This document shows, piece by piece, positions 19,774-28,259 of a DNA stretch of 64,000 nucleotides (position 1 is the first letter of the stretch; each line of letters opens with the position of its first letter). Made by a program: the position numbers and the translations under genes. The notes beneath the pieces were generated by a model, which did not search any database, was not told the DNA's origin, and was given only the letters and a program-made list of their open reading frames with translations. This DNA is from Solidesulfovibrio carbinolicus (lineage in GTDB: Bacteria; Desulfobacterota; Desulfovibrionia; Desulfovibrionales; Desulfovibrionaceae), in the NCBI RefSeq assembly GCF_004135975.1, contig NZ_CP026538.1, positions 1,550,001 through 1,614,000 of the forward strand, read 5' to 3'.

Positions 19774-21213
19774 TTAGCTCGACAGGAAGGCCTTGTAGGC
19801 CAGTTTGCTGGCGTAGATGTCGGCCACGCTGGTGATCTCGAACGGGCTGTGCATGCTGAGCACGGCCGGGCCGAAATCGATGATGTCCATGCCGTAGACG
19901 GCCAGGAACTTGGCCACCGTGCCGCCGCCGCCGAGGTCCACCCGGCCCAGTTCCGCCATCTGCCAGGGGATGCCGGCCTCGTCCAGGAGGTTACGCAGCC
20001 AGGCCACATACTCGGGGTGGGCGTCGTTGGCCCCGACCTTGCCCCGATGGCCGGTGAACTTGCAAAAGCACGGACCAAAGCCCAAAAGCGCCGAATTGAG
20101 CTTCTCGTGGAGATCCTGATAGTCCGGGTCCAGGGCGGCGTGGACGTCGGCCGACACGGCCTTGCCGGCGGCCAGCACCCGGCTCTTGCGCGCGCCGGCG
20201 TCCCAGGCGTCGATCAAGTCTTCCAGGCAATATTCGAAAAAGCGCGACTTGGCCCCGGTGGAGCCTTCGGAGCCGATCTCTTCCTTGTCCCAGAAAAGCA
20301 CGATCTGGGTGTGCTCGGGCTGGGGCGCGTCGAGCAGGGCGGACAGGGCCGTATAGACGCAGACCCGGTCGTCCTGGCCGTAGCCGCCGACCAGCGCCCC
20401 GTCCAGGCCGACAAAGCGGGCCGGACCGGCCGGCACGGCCTGCAGCTCGGCGCTGTAGAGATCGGGTTCGGTAATGCCGTACTTGGCGTTTAAGAGATCA
20501 AGCACCTTGGCCTTGATGGCCTCGTTGCCGTTCTTGGCGGCCTTGTCGGCTTCCTCGCCTTCGGCCTGTTCCGGCTTGTCGGCCGGGGAGTGGCCGATGA
20601 GGATGTTGAGCTTTTCCGCCTCAAAGGCTTCGGACAGCTTTTTTTCCACCTGCCGGTAGGCCAGGTGCGGCAAGAGGTCCGGAATGGCAAAGACCGGATC
20701 GGCGGCGTCCTCGCCGATGGTCACCGGCACCACCGTGCCGTCCTTTTTGGCCACCACGCCGTGCAGGGCCAGGGGCCGGGCCAGCCACTGGTGCTTGCGG
20801 ATGCCGCCGTAATAGTGGGTCTTGAGCTGGGCCACGCCGCAGTCCTGATAGAGCGGGCGCTGCTTGAGGTCGATGCGCGGCGTGTCGCAGTGGGCCCCGA
20901 CCAGCCGGAAGCCTTCACGCAGGGGCTTTTTGCCCTTGCGGGCCACAAAGACGGTCTTGCCCTTCATGACGCGAAAAACGGCGTCCCCGGCGAAATCGTC
21001 GTCGCATTCGGCGAATCCGGCCCCGGCCAGGGCCTCGCGCACGAAATGCACGGTTTCGCGTTCGGTCTTGCAGGCGGTGAGAAAGGACACGTAGCCCTCG
21101 GCCAGGGTCTGCATGTCCTGGCGGACTTCGGGGGAGGCGTAGGTCTCCCAGCAGCTTTTGGCTTCAATGGCGAAAGAGGGTTGGTTTTCCGCCTTGGTGG
21201 TGTCGTTGGTCAT
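19774..21213 (-). CDS. M18 family aminopeptidase
   Basis: The 479-residue enzyme is an M18 (aspartyl aminopeptidase-like) zinc peptidase. H108 and D110 in [10 protein letters not shown] provide the first metal-binding elements; [14 protein letters not shown] holds the catalytic glutamates; [12 protein letters not shown] near the C-terminus carries the last histidine. The family removes N-terminal residues from peptides in the cytoplasm, usually as a dodecamer. No signal peptide is seen. GGAGGAA lies about ten bases upstream of the ATG. The gene precedes selB in the same direction but a repeat unit separates the two. Confidence 0.93.
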   Translation of the reverse strand: MTNDTTKAENQPSFAIEAKSCWETYASPEVRQDMQTLAEGYVSFLTACKTERETVHFVREALAGAGFAECDDDFAGDAVFRVMKGKTVFVARKGKKPLREGFRLVGAHCDTPRIDLKQRPLYQDCGVAQLKTHYYGGIRKHQWLARPLALHGVVAKKDGTVVPVTIGEDAADPVFAIPDLLPHLAYRQVEKKLSEAFEAEKLNILIGHSPADKPEQAEGEEADKAAKNGNEAIKAKVLDLLNAKYGITEPDLYSAELQAVPAGPARFVGLDGALVGGYGQDDRVCVYTALSALLDAPQPEHTQIVLFWDKEEIGSEGSTGAKSRFFEYCLEDLIDAWDAGARKSRVLAAGKAVSADVHAALDPDYQDLHEKLNSALLGFGPCFCKFTGHRGKVGANDAHPEYVAWLRNLLDEAGIPWQMAELGRVDLGGGGTVAKFLAVYGMDIIDFGPAVLSMHSPFEITSVADIYASKLAYKAFLSS

Positions 21214-21559
21214 GATGCGCGGGTTCCTCCATGATCGTACGAAGGCTGATCATAAGCATCTCGGCCCGGCGAGGGAACCCCCTTTGGCGCGGGGTTCGCC
21301 GCCCGGGCGGTGCGTGTAGCATGTCGGCGGCCGGGGGGGATGATCCCCCGCGGACCCCCTCGACGGGAAAAGGGGTAAAGGGGGGGCTTGGACGGAAATC
21401 GCCGCCGCTGCGGCATCCCCCTTGCCGGCGGCGGCCCAAGGGGCTATGGACGGACCCCCGGCCGGCTCGGCCGGGTATCTTGGGGAATAAACGGGCCATG
21501 GCCCGATTGTTGTCGCCTTGGGCCAAAGCGTAGGCAGCGAGGCGGGGAGAGGGTTGTCG
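21214..21559. other. Intergenic region with a degenerate palindromic repeat
   Basis: This divergent spacer holds GGCGGCCGGGGGGATGATCC and a following CCC-rich arm (about 21327-21362), which resembles the core of the 17.5/19.7/60.4 kb repeat family without the GAAGATGCC end. No convincing promoter pair was found. Confidence 0.5.
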
Positions 21560-23131
21560 ATGAGCGATTTTATCTGGCGCGACGATCTCGGCGCGGCCCT
21601 TGCCTGCGACGGGGCCTGGAAGAAAGCGCCGCCCGGTTCCGCCCTGGAACGCATTTTCGCGGCCATCGCCTTGTGGCGCGCGCAGGGCCGTCCCTTTGCC
21701 GGCCACGCCCTGGCCCCGGACGACGAGGCCCAGTGGGAAGCCTTGGTGCGGCGCTACTTCGACCGCGACGCCTTTGGCTGCATTTCCGTCAACGCCGCCA
21801 ACATGTGTCCGGCGCTGACGCCGGTTTCGGCCATGGGGGAACTCGTGCGCCGGCTCATGGAAGTGGACATATCCTTTGCGCTGCGTGGCGAGCTGGCCGA
21901 GGCCGGCCTGGTGCACGGCTTGGACGCGGTCAAGACCTGGATCGGCCTGGGCGGGCTGGACGCGCCGGCCAACGCCTTGCTCGCGCTGACGGCCAACGCC
22001 ACCCAGGCCAACAACTGCATCAACAACGGCCTGGTCGCCTCGGGATTTTTCGATCCCGCCCGGGACAATGTCGTGGTCTGGGACGTCAACCACCCGACCA
22101 ACCACGAAGCCTGGCTCTACCGCAAGGCGACCCAGGGATGGGGGCCGGATTCGGTGCGGATCATGCGCACGAAGCTGTTCGCGCAAACCGTTTCCGACGA
22201 CGAGGCCCGGGCCGGGGTCGTGCCCTCGGACCCGGCCGGCGAGGATGAGATCGTCGCCGCGCTTTTGCGGCTGGTGGACCGCAACACCAAGGTCGTCAGC
22301 CTCTCCTGGCAGTCCAACGAAAGCGGCCTGATCCTGCCCATGCGGCGCATCGTCGAGGAACTGCGGGCCATAAACAAGGACATCCACATCCACGCCGACA
22401 GCGCCCAGGCCTTTGGCGTGCTGGACATGCGCCTTGAGGAAACCGGCGTGGACAGCATCGCCGGCAGTTTCCACAAATGGCCCTGCGGCCCCCGCATGGT
22501 CGGCGTCATCTACATGAACCCGGCCACGGGCGCGGCCGAACGCTTCGCGCCGGGCGCCTGGGGCTACGACGAGCACATCAACACCCCGGCCCATTACGGT
22601 TTCGCGCCCGAAAGCGGCGGCATCGACGCCACGGCCCGGCGTTTTTCCTACCTGGGCCAGCAAAACGACGTCACCCTGGTGGCGGCCTGGATGACGGCGC
22701 TGTTTCACACCGGCCACTTCCATCCCGGCGTGACGCCAAAGCGCGTCGAGGCCCGGACCCATGCCCTGGGCACGCGGCTCAAAAACGCGCTCTACCGGCA
22801 TCTGCCCCGGATGTTCCCCGACTTTCGGGAAGACGCGGCCTGGCGGCACATCGTCACGCCGACCACCAACGACGCGCTGCGCAGCGCCGTCTATCTGTTC
22901 CGCACGCCCGAGGGCGTGGCGGCCGGCGACGTCATGCAGCATGTCTACGCCAAACACCGTTTCGCCATCGCCTATTTGCAGGTCATGGGGCAGGACCTGC
23001 TGCGCGTGTCGCCGTCGATCTGCAATCTGGCCGGCGACGTCGAGGGCGTGGTGGCGGCCATCGCCGACGTGGTGGAGGCGCTTCGCGCCGGCAGGCTCCC
23101 CAGTTCGCCGCCTTCGCGGGCCTACATTTAG
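21560..23131 (+). CDS. Class V aminotransferase-fold PLP enzyme
   Basis: The 523-residue protein has the aminotransferase class V fold. K306 in GSFHKWPCGPRM is the predicted PLP lysine, and IHADSAQAFG holds the aspartate that pairs with the pyridine nitrogen. The same fold serves cysteine desulfurases, isopenicillin-N epimerases and kynureninases; the sequence does not show the cysteine-loop of IscS/SufS, so it is left unassigned. It is longer than typical members (about 400), with an N-terminal helical extension of about 80 residues. The ATG at 21560 has GGGGAGAGGG upstream and an in-frame start at 21518 is less good. A bidirectional terminator follows. Confidence 0.82.
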   Translation: MSDFIWRDDLGAALACDGAWKKAPPGSALERIFAAIALWRAQGRPFAGHALAPDDEAQWEALVRRYFDRDAFGCISVNAANMCPALTPVSAMGELVRRLMEVDISFALRGELAEAGLVHGLDAVKTWIGLGGLDAPANALLALTANATQANNCINNGLVASGFFDPARDNVVVWDVNHPTNHEAWLYRKATQGWGPDSVRIMRTKLFAQTVSDDEARAGVVPSDPAGEDEIVAALLRLVDRNTKVVSLSWQSNESGLILPMRRIVEELRAINKDIHIHADSAQAFGVLDMRLEETGVDSIAGSFHKWPCGPRMVGVIYMNPATGAAERFAPGAWGYDEHINTPAHYGFAPESGGIDATARRFSYLGQQNDVTLVAAWMTALFHTGHFHPGVTPKRVEARTHALGTRLKNALYRHLPRMFPDFREDAAWRHIVTPTTNDALRSAVYLFRTPEGVAAGDVMQHVYAKHRFAIAYLQVMGQDLLRVSPSICNLAGDVEGVVAAIADVVEALRAGRLPSSPPSRAYI

Positions 23132-23224
23132 CGTGCAGCGTGTTCCTTGCGCCCGAGGCAGCGGCCAAGCTCCGGGGCGCGACCGTCCCAGGCCGGCGCG
23201 GCTTGCGGCGTCGAGATCCGAGCG

Positions 23225-23270
23225 AAAAAGGCTCCCGCCGGTCATGGCGACCGGCGGGAGCCTTGTCTTT
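23225..23270. terminator. Bidirectional terminator between the PLP enzyme gene and selA
   Basis: A perfect 16-bp stem (23228-23243 with 23249-23264), loop ATGGC, is flanked by five A on the left and a T-rich run on the right, serving two convergent genes. Confidence 0.9.
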
Positions 23271-23305
23271 TGGAATGGGGTGGAATTTTGCGGGAGGCGG
23301 CGGCG

Positions 23306-24718
23306 TTAGGCGGTTTCGGGCCGGCTGGCCTGGGCCAGCACCAAAGCCACAAGCTTCAGCTCGTCGTCGGCCAGGGTGCGGGGGTCGAGCAGCAGGGCGT
23401 CGTCCTGGGTGCGGGCCACCAGCGGCGGATCGGCCGAGAGCAGCCGCTGGCGCAGGGCGTCGGGCGAAGGCGCGTCGGCAAGCGGACGCAGCGCCACCAG
23501 GGTGGTCGGCAGATCGCGTTCGGGATAGGCCCCGCCGCCCACCCGGGAAGCGCCGGGGATGGCCGAAACCGCGTAGCGCCCGGCCAAGGCCTTTCGCAGC
23601 AGCCCGGCCAGCTTGCGGGCTTTTTTGGCCAGCGCCTCGGGGGTGGCCGTGATCATGGCCAGGGTCGGGATGACGGCCCGGGCGCGCTCGGGGTCGCGGT
23701 AGAGGCGCAGCGTGGCTTCCAGGGCGGCCAGGGTCATCTTGTCGATGCGCATGGCCCGGTTGAGGGGATTTTTGCGGATGGCGGCGATATACTTGGCCTT
23801 GCCGACGATGATGCCGGCCTGGGGGCCGCCCAGCACCTTGTCGCCGCTAAAGGTGACCACGTCCGCGCCCTCGGCCACGGCCTGCTGGACGGTCGGTTCG
23901 CCGGGCAGGCCGCAGGCCGCGAAATCGGTCAGGTTGCCGCTGCCGAGGTCCTCGATGACCGGGAGTCCCAGGCGCGCGCCCAGTTCGGCCAGTTCGGCCA
24001 GGGAGACTTCCTTGGTGAACCCCACGATGCGGTAGTTGGAGGTGTGGACCTTGAGCAGCGCGGCGGTTTCCGGGCTGACGGCGTTTTCGTAGTCGCGCGG
24101 GTGGGTGCGGTTGGTGGCTCCGACCTCGCGCAGCACGGCCCCGGATTTGGCCATGACCTCGGGGATGCGAAACGAGCCGCCGATCTCCACGAGCTGCCCC
24201 CTGGAGACGATGACCTCGCGGCCCTTGGCCAGGGTTTCCAGGACGATCATGACGGCGGCGGCGTTGTTGTTGACGACCAGCGCGTCCTCGGCCCCGGTCA
24301 GGGTGCGCAGGATGTCGACCACGTGGCTGTAGCGGCTGCCGCGTTCGCCGGTGGCCAGATCGAACTCCAGATTGGAGTAGCGTAGGCAGGCGTCAGCGGC
24401 GGCGGCGGCGGCCTCGGGGGCTAAAAGCGAGCGGCCGAGGTTGGTGTGCACCACCACGCCGGTGGCGTTTATGACGCGCCGGAAATGTGGCCGTGTGGCG
24501 GCGGCGACCTGCCGGGCGCACTGGGCGAACAGCAGGCTATGGTCGAGCTGGGCCGGTTCGGTCAGCCGGCCGGTGCGGATGTCGTCGCGCAGCCCGTCGA
24601 GGTAGTCCGTAACGGCGTCGCGCAGCATGGCCCGGGGCAGCGCGGCCAGGGCAGGGTCCTGGGCGAGGCTGCCCAGGGCGGCGTCGACCGGGGGCAGAAG
24701 GCGAAACAGGTTTTGCAC
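23306..24718 (-). CDS. selA: L-seryl-tRNA(Sec) selenium transferase SelA
   Basis: The 470-residue protein converts Ser-tRNA(Sec) to Sec-tRNA(Sec) with selenophosphate. The PLP lysine is K294 in FSGDKVLGGPQAG, agreeing with the position in E. coli SelA. The N-terminal NLFRLLPPVD matches the family start, so the GTG at 24718 is chosen; the frame is open further upstream to 24838 without family match. It is the last gene in the run MBL protein, folC, selA, with a 74-base gap behind folC. Confidence 0.95.
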   Translation of the reverse strand: MQNLFRLLPPVDAALGSLAQDPALAALPRAMLRDAVTDYLDGLRDDIRTGRLTEPAQLDHSLLFAQCARQVAAATRPHFRRVINATGVVVHTNLGRSLLAPEAAAAAADACLRYSNLEFDLATGERGSRYSHVVDILRTLTGAEDALVVNNNAAAVMIVLETLAKGREVIVSRGQLVEIGGSFRIPEVMAKSGAVLREVGATNRTHPRDYENAVSPETAALLKVHTSNYRIVGFTKEVSLAELAELGARLGLPVIEDLGSGNLTDFAACGLPGEPTVQQAVAEGADVVTFSGDKVLGGPQAGIIVGKAKYIAAIRKNPLNRAMRIDKMTLAALEATLRLYRDPERARAVIPTLAMITATPEALAKKARKLAGLLRKALAGRYAVSAIPGASRVGGGAYPERDLPTTLVALRPLADAPSPDALRQRLLSADPPLVARTQDDALLLDPRTLADDELKLVALVLAQASRPETA

Positions 24719-24792
24719 GGCGATCCCGGGGGGTTGGCGTTGGCAATGCGTCAAGGCGCGACAAATACCCCGAATCGGGTCCGAGATCAATT

Positions 24793-26079
24793 TTAGCGGT
24801 CGGCGAACAGCGCGGCCAAGAGGTACATGGAGCCGCACACGAGCACCGTGCCGTCAAGCTTTTCCACGGCCGCCAGCGCCTCGCGCGGACCGGCCACGGG
24901 CACGGCGCGTTTCCCCAGGCGGGCGGCGACCTCGGCCGCCGGCCGGGCCCGGGACACGCCCGGCAGCTCGGGCACGTAGATGGGGCCGGCGGTCAGCCGG
25001 GCGGTCATCGACGCCATGGCCTCGAAGTCCTTGTCGGCAAGGCAGGTGAAGATAAGGGCCGTGGGCGAGACGAGCAGGGCCTTGAGGGCGGCTTCCAGGG
25101 CGGTTAGCGCCGGCAGGTTGTGGGCGCTGTCGAGCAGCAGGGCCGGGGCCATGCCCGGCAGGCGCAGCAGATGGAGCCGTCCGGGCAGGAAGGTCTCGGC
25201 CAGGGCGCGGCGCACGGCCTCGGGGTCCGGGGCGATGCCCATGGCCTCGGCGCACAGCGCGAAGCCGGCCAGGGCCAGGGCGGCGTTTTGGGCCTGGTGC
25301 GGCCCGGCAAGCCTCAGCTTCACGTCCGGCACGTCCAGGCGCTTGGGGAAAAGGAGCGTGGCCTGGCGCGACGACGGATCGTAGACGGCCAGTTCGGCCG
25401 CGTCGTAAAGCCGCGTGCCGCGCGAGAGCGCTTCGCGGCGCAGCACGGCGGCGGCCTCGGCCGGCTGGGGGCCGGTGACGGCTTGGCCGCCCGGGATGAG
25501 TGCTCCGGCCTTGTCAGCGGCGATGTCGGCCAGGGTCGGCCCGATGACCGAGGCGTGGTCCAGACCCATGGGCGTGAAAAGGGTCAGGTCGCGGGGCAGG
25601 GCCGTGGTGGCGTCGCCGGCCCCGCCAAGGCCCGCTTCATAGACGGCGGCCTCGGCCCCGAGATCGGCAAAAAGCCAGACGGCCATGGCGGTCAGGAGTT
25701 CGAAATAGGTGAGCCGGCCGCCTTCGCCGCGACCGGCCACGGCGGCCTGGACGGCGCTTGCCGCCCGGGTCCAATCCTCTTCGGCGATCATCTTGCCGCC
25801 AAGGAGGATGCGCTCGCGCACGCTGACGAAATGGGGCGACAGATACAGCCCCGTAGGCAGGCCGTGGGCGGCGAGCAGGCCGGCCAGCAAGGCGGCCGTG
25901 GAACCCTTGCCGTTGGTGCCGACCACCTGGGCGGCCAGATGGGGCAGGCTCTCCAGGCGAAGCCCGGCCAGGGCCGCGCGCATCCGCCCGGGGCCGAGGT
26001 CCATGTGAAAAAGGCCCAGGGAGTCGAGATAGGCCGCAAAGGCGGCGAAATCGGGAAAATCAGAAGTCGATGCAGTCAT
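24793..26079 (-). CDS. folC: Folylpolyglutamate / dihydrofolate synthase
   Basis: The 428-residue ligase has the Mur-ligase-like P-loop GTNGKGS (54-60), the YLSPHFVSVRERI element and HNLPALTALEAAL in the C-terminal domain. FolC joins glutamate to folates and in many bacteria also makes dihydrofolate from dihydropteroate. The ATG at 26079 overlaps the end of the upstream gene by 20 bases, so translation is probably coupled. No strong ribosome-binding site is visible. Confidence 0.94.
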   Translation of the reverse strand: MTASTSDFPDFAAFAAYLDSLGLFHMDLGPGRMRAALAGLRLESLPHLAAQVVGTNGKGSTAALLAGLLAAHGLPTGLYLSPHFVSVRERILLGGKMIAEEDWTRAASAVQAAVAGRGEGGRLTYFELLTAMAVWLFADLGAEAAVYEAGLGGAGDATTALPRDLTLFTPMGLDHASVIGPTLADIAADKAGALIPGGQAVTGPQPAEAAAVLRREALSRGTRLYDAAELAVYDPSSRQATLLFPKRLDVPDVKLRLAGPHQAQNAALALAGFALCAEAMGIAPDPEAVRRALAETFLPGRLHLLRLPGMAPALLLDSAHNLPALTALEAALKALLVSPTALIFTCLADKDFEAMASMTARLTAGPIYVPELPGVSRARPAAEVAARLGKRAVPVAGPREALAAVEKLDGTVLVCGSMYLLAALFADR

Positions 26080-26842
26080 GTTCTCGCAGGAGCCGGTAGT
26101 GGTAGCCGGCCAGTTCACGGGCCAGTTCGTCCACGATGACGGCGGCGAACGGAGCCTTTAAGTGGTAGATAAAGATGTCCGGCCGGGCGCGCAGTTTGTC
26201 GAGTTCGGCGCGCAACAGCTTCGGGGTCAGGTGCTTGGAGGCCATGGCCAGGGCCTCCATGGAAGACGGGAACGAGGCCTCGGTGATCAGATTTTTGAGC
26301 GCAAAGGGCAGGGCGTCCATGGCCTTCCAGAAGTCGTCGCACGGGCCGGTGTCGCCGGTGTAGGCGAGGTTTCGCGCCCCGCCGTCCTGCCACAGGACAA
26401 AGCCCGAGGCGGCTTTGGCGTGATTGACGGGATAGGCGGCGACGCTGAGATCGCCGATGACGACGGGTACGCCCGGAGTCATGGGAGCGTAGGTCAAAAC
26501 CGGCGAATCCGTGGGGATGACGGTGAAGTCGGGCCAGATGGTGTCGTTTAGCAGGTGGGTGGAAATGGCGTCGAGGACTTCGGGCAGGCCGTGGATGGCC
26601 ACTGGGGCCCGGCTGCCGGCGACGAAGAACTCGATGAGGTTGTCGGCCAGAAACAGGATGTCCTTGATGTGGTCGAGGTGGCTGTGGCTGACGAAAATAT
26701 GTTCGAGCCTGGCCTGAGCGGCGAGGTCCAGGGAGGAGGTGACGGAGCCGGCGTCGAGGAGGATGGTGTCGTTGACGCAAAACGAGGTAAGGTTGTGCCC
26801 CGGCAGATCCGAGCCGGAGCATCCGAGCACGCGCAGCTTCAT
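26060..26842 (-). CDS. Metallo-beta-lactamase-fold hydrolase, cyclic-nucleotide phosphodiesterase class II-like
   Basis: This 260-residue protein has the MBL metal motif HSHLDH (H53, H55, D57, H58) and a later TGDTGPCDDFW element. The sequence around the motif (FVSHSHLDHIKD) and the preceding GCSGSDLPGHNLTSF resemble class II cAMP phosphodiesterases such as CpdP and yeast PDE1. The substrate here is not known. It is cytoplasmic by sequence. It heads the run with folC and selA; its stop lies 20 bases inside folC. Confidence 0.8.
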   Translation of the reverse strand: MKLRVLGCSGSDLPGHNLTSFCVNDTILLDAGSVTSSLDLAAQARLEHIFVSHSHLDHIKDILFLADNLIEFFVAGSRAPVAIHGLPEVLDAISTHLLNDTIWPDFTVIPTDSPVLTYAPMTPGVPVVIGDLSVAAYPVNHAKAASGFVLWQDGGARNLAYTGDTGPCDDFWKAMDALPFALKNLITEASFPSSMEALAMASKHLTPKLLRAELDKLRARPDIFIYHLKAPFAAVIVDELARELAGYHYRLLREHDCIDF

Positions 26843-26918
26843 GCCAGTCTCCTTATGGCGGGCAATGTCCCGGGATTTGCCAGTGTGAGCCGCAAGGAGC
26901 CTTTCGTCAAGGCCGGCC

Positions 26919-26947
26919 TTGACCGGAGGGGGCGGCTTGTTTAGTTT
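26919..26947 (+). promoter_or_regulatory. Predicted promoter of tRNA-Arg
   Basis: TTGACC (26919-26924) and TAGTTT (26942-26947) are 17 bases apart, and the tRNA begins ten bases after the -10 box. Confidence 0.5.
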
Positions 26948-26956
26948 TCGTGCCGC

Positions 26957-27033
26957 GCGCCCGTAGCTCAGTCGGATAGAGCATCTGCCTTCTAAGCAGA
27001 CGGCCCGGGGTTCGAATCCCTGCGGGCGCGCCA
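26957..27033 (+). tRNA. tRNA-Arg (anticodon TCT)
   Basis: The 77-base cloverleaf has a 7-bp acceptor stem GCGCCCG/CGGGCGC, D arm AGCTCAGTCGGATAGAGC, anticodon stem CTGCC/AGCAG framing TTCTAA, and T arm GGTTCGAATCC. CCA is encoded. Confidence 0.97.
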
Positions 27034-27043
27034 GAAGAATATC

Positions 27044-27071
27044 AAGGGGTTCCGTTTTCGGAACCCCTTTT
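27044..27071 (+). terminator. Rho-independent terminator of tRNA-Arg
   Basis: An 11-bp stem AAGGGGTTCCG/CGGAACCCCTT with a TTTT loop runs into T residues, eleven bases after the encoded CCA. Confidence 0.9.
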
Positions 27072-27145
27072 GATTTGTTAAGGTATTTCTGGCTGTTGGG
27101 CGGTGCCGTTGCGGCACTAAAGGCAGGATTGACCGAGGCTCCCCG

Positions 27146-28183
27146 CTACTCCCAAGAAAAAATACGCTTCCAATCCTGTTTCATGCTGATGACGACCCAA
27201 CCTTTTTGGGCCGCTTCGGCCAGCAGGGAGTCGGGGAACGTCCCGATCTTGGACTGGGCGGCGTAGGCATATTCCCGCTCGGCGTCGTCGTGGCGCACGA
27301 GCATCATAAGCCGCGCGCCGCCGCCGGCCTGGGCGTATTCGAGCATTTCCTTGTCCCCGTCGGAATTGCCAAAGGCCGCCTGGGGATGGCGGCCGATCAT
27401 GAGGTGGATGCCCTGGGGCTTGCCCGGGCCGACGTTGTTGAGCAACAGCCTGGGCTCTTCGGTGAGGACCGCCTTGCCGGCGGCGTCATAGCCGAATTTC
27501 GTGGCGTTGAGCGTGCCGACCACCTGTTCGGGCGGCACGCCGTAGACCTTTTCGGCGTAGGCGCGCAGAAAATCCTGGCCGCCGCCGGTGACGAAATAGG
27601 TCTTGTAGCCATGGGCGCGAAGGAGCTGCATCACTTCCAGCATGGGCTGGTAGACAAGCTCGGTGTAGGGCCGCCCCCAGCGGGCATCCCGGGCCGTATC
27701 CAGCCACCGGCGCACCTGGTTGCCGAGTTCCTCCACGGTCATGCCGGTCATGGTCGCGGCGTAGAGCTTGACGATGTCGTCGGTGGACGCGTCGGCCAGG
27801 CGCTCCAGACCGCCGGACAGCAGGGACTTGAAGGGTTCGGCCCCGGCCAGCTCCGGCTTGTCCTTGGCCAGCTCGCGCAGCCGGGCCAGACAGTAGAGCA
27901 TGGGCGTGTACATGGGCTGCTCGACCCAGGTCGTGCCGTCCTGGTCAAAGGTGGCGATGCGCGCCTCGGGCCGGACATAGCTCGGGTTCGACGGGTCGGT
28001 GGTCGCGCGCACGAAGGCCAGGATCGCCTGTTTGGCCGGCCCCTCGTTCCAGGAGGGCAGGGGGTCGGTCTGGGCCAGGGCCGTCGCGGCGACAAGCAAC
28101 AGGCAGCACAGGGCCAGGACGATCAGGCGGTCCGGCCGAAGGAAAGAAACGCTGTTTCGCCACGCAGGCAGTCGTCTGGTCAT
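27146..28183 (-). CDS. Exported HAD-superfamily phosphatase
   Basis: The 345-residue protein begins with a signal peptide (positively charged start, hydrophobic core about 19-36, cleavage near ALAQ). The HAD catalytic motif is ATFDQDGTTW with D80 as nucleophile and D82 as acid/base; motif II is VTGGGQDF and motif III is FGNSDGDKEM. These features match phosphoserine-phosphatase-like HAD hydrolases that act in the periplasm. GGAGGGAG precedes the ATG at 28183 by five bases; the open frame reaches 28315. It lies 77 bases behind the GDSL autotransporter gene in the same direction, so the two exported proteins may be made together. Confidence 0.87.
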   Translation of the reverse strand: MTRRLPAWRNSVSFLRPDRLIVLALCCLLLVAATALAQTDPLPSWNEGPAKQAILAFVRATTDPSNPSYVRPEARIATFDQDGTTWVEQPMYTPMLYCLARLRELAKDKPELAGAEPFKSLLSGGLERLADASTDDIVKLYAATMTGMTVEELGNQVRRWLDTARDARWGRPYTELVYQPMLEVMQLLRAHGYKTYFVTGGGQDFLRAYAEKVYGVPPEQVVGTLNATKFGYDAAGKAVLTEEPRLLLNNVGPGKPQGIHLMIGRHPQAAFGNSDGDKEMLEYAQAGGGARLMMLVRHDDAEREYAYAAQSKIGTFPDSLLAEAAQKGWVVISMKQDWKRIFSWE

Positions 28184-28259
28184 GCTCTCCCTCCGTTTGC
28201 ATAGCCGGCCGCCGACGGCCAGAAGCCCGAAGCGCCAAGGGGCGGTCAGAGGCGGATGC

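Noticed and set aside
17721-24718. Selenocysteine UGA codons or a tRNA-Sec gene near selA and selB
   Set aside because: No gene here has an in-frame TGA followed by continued homology, and no 90-base-plus tRNA with TCA anticodon was found.
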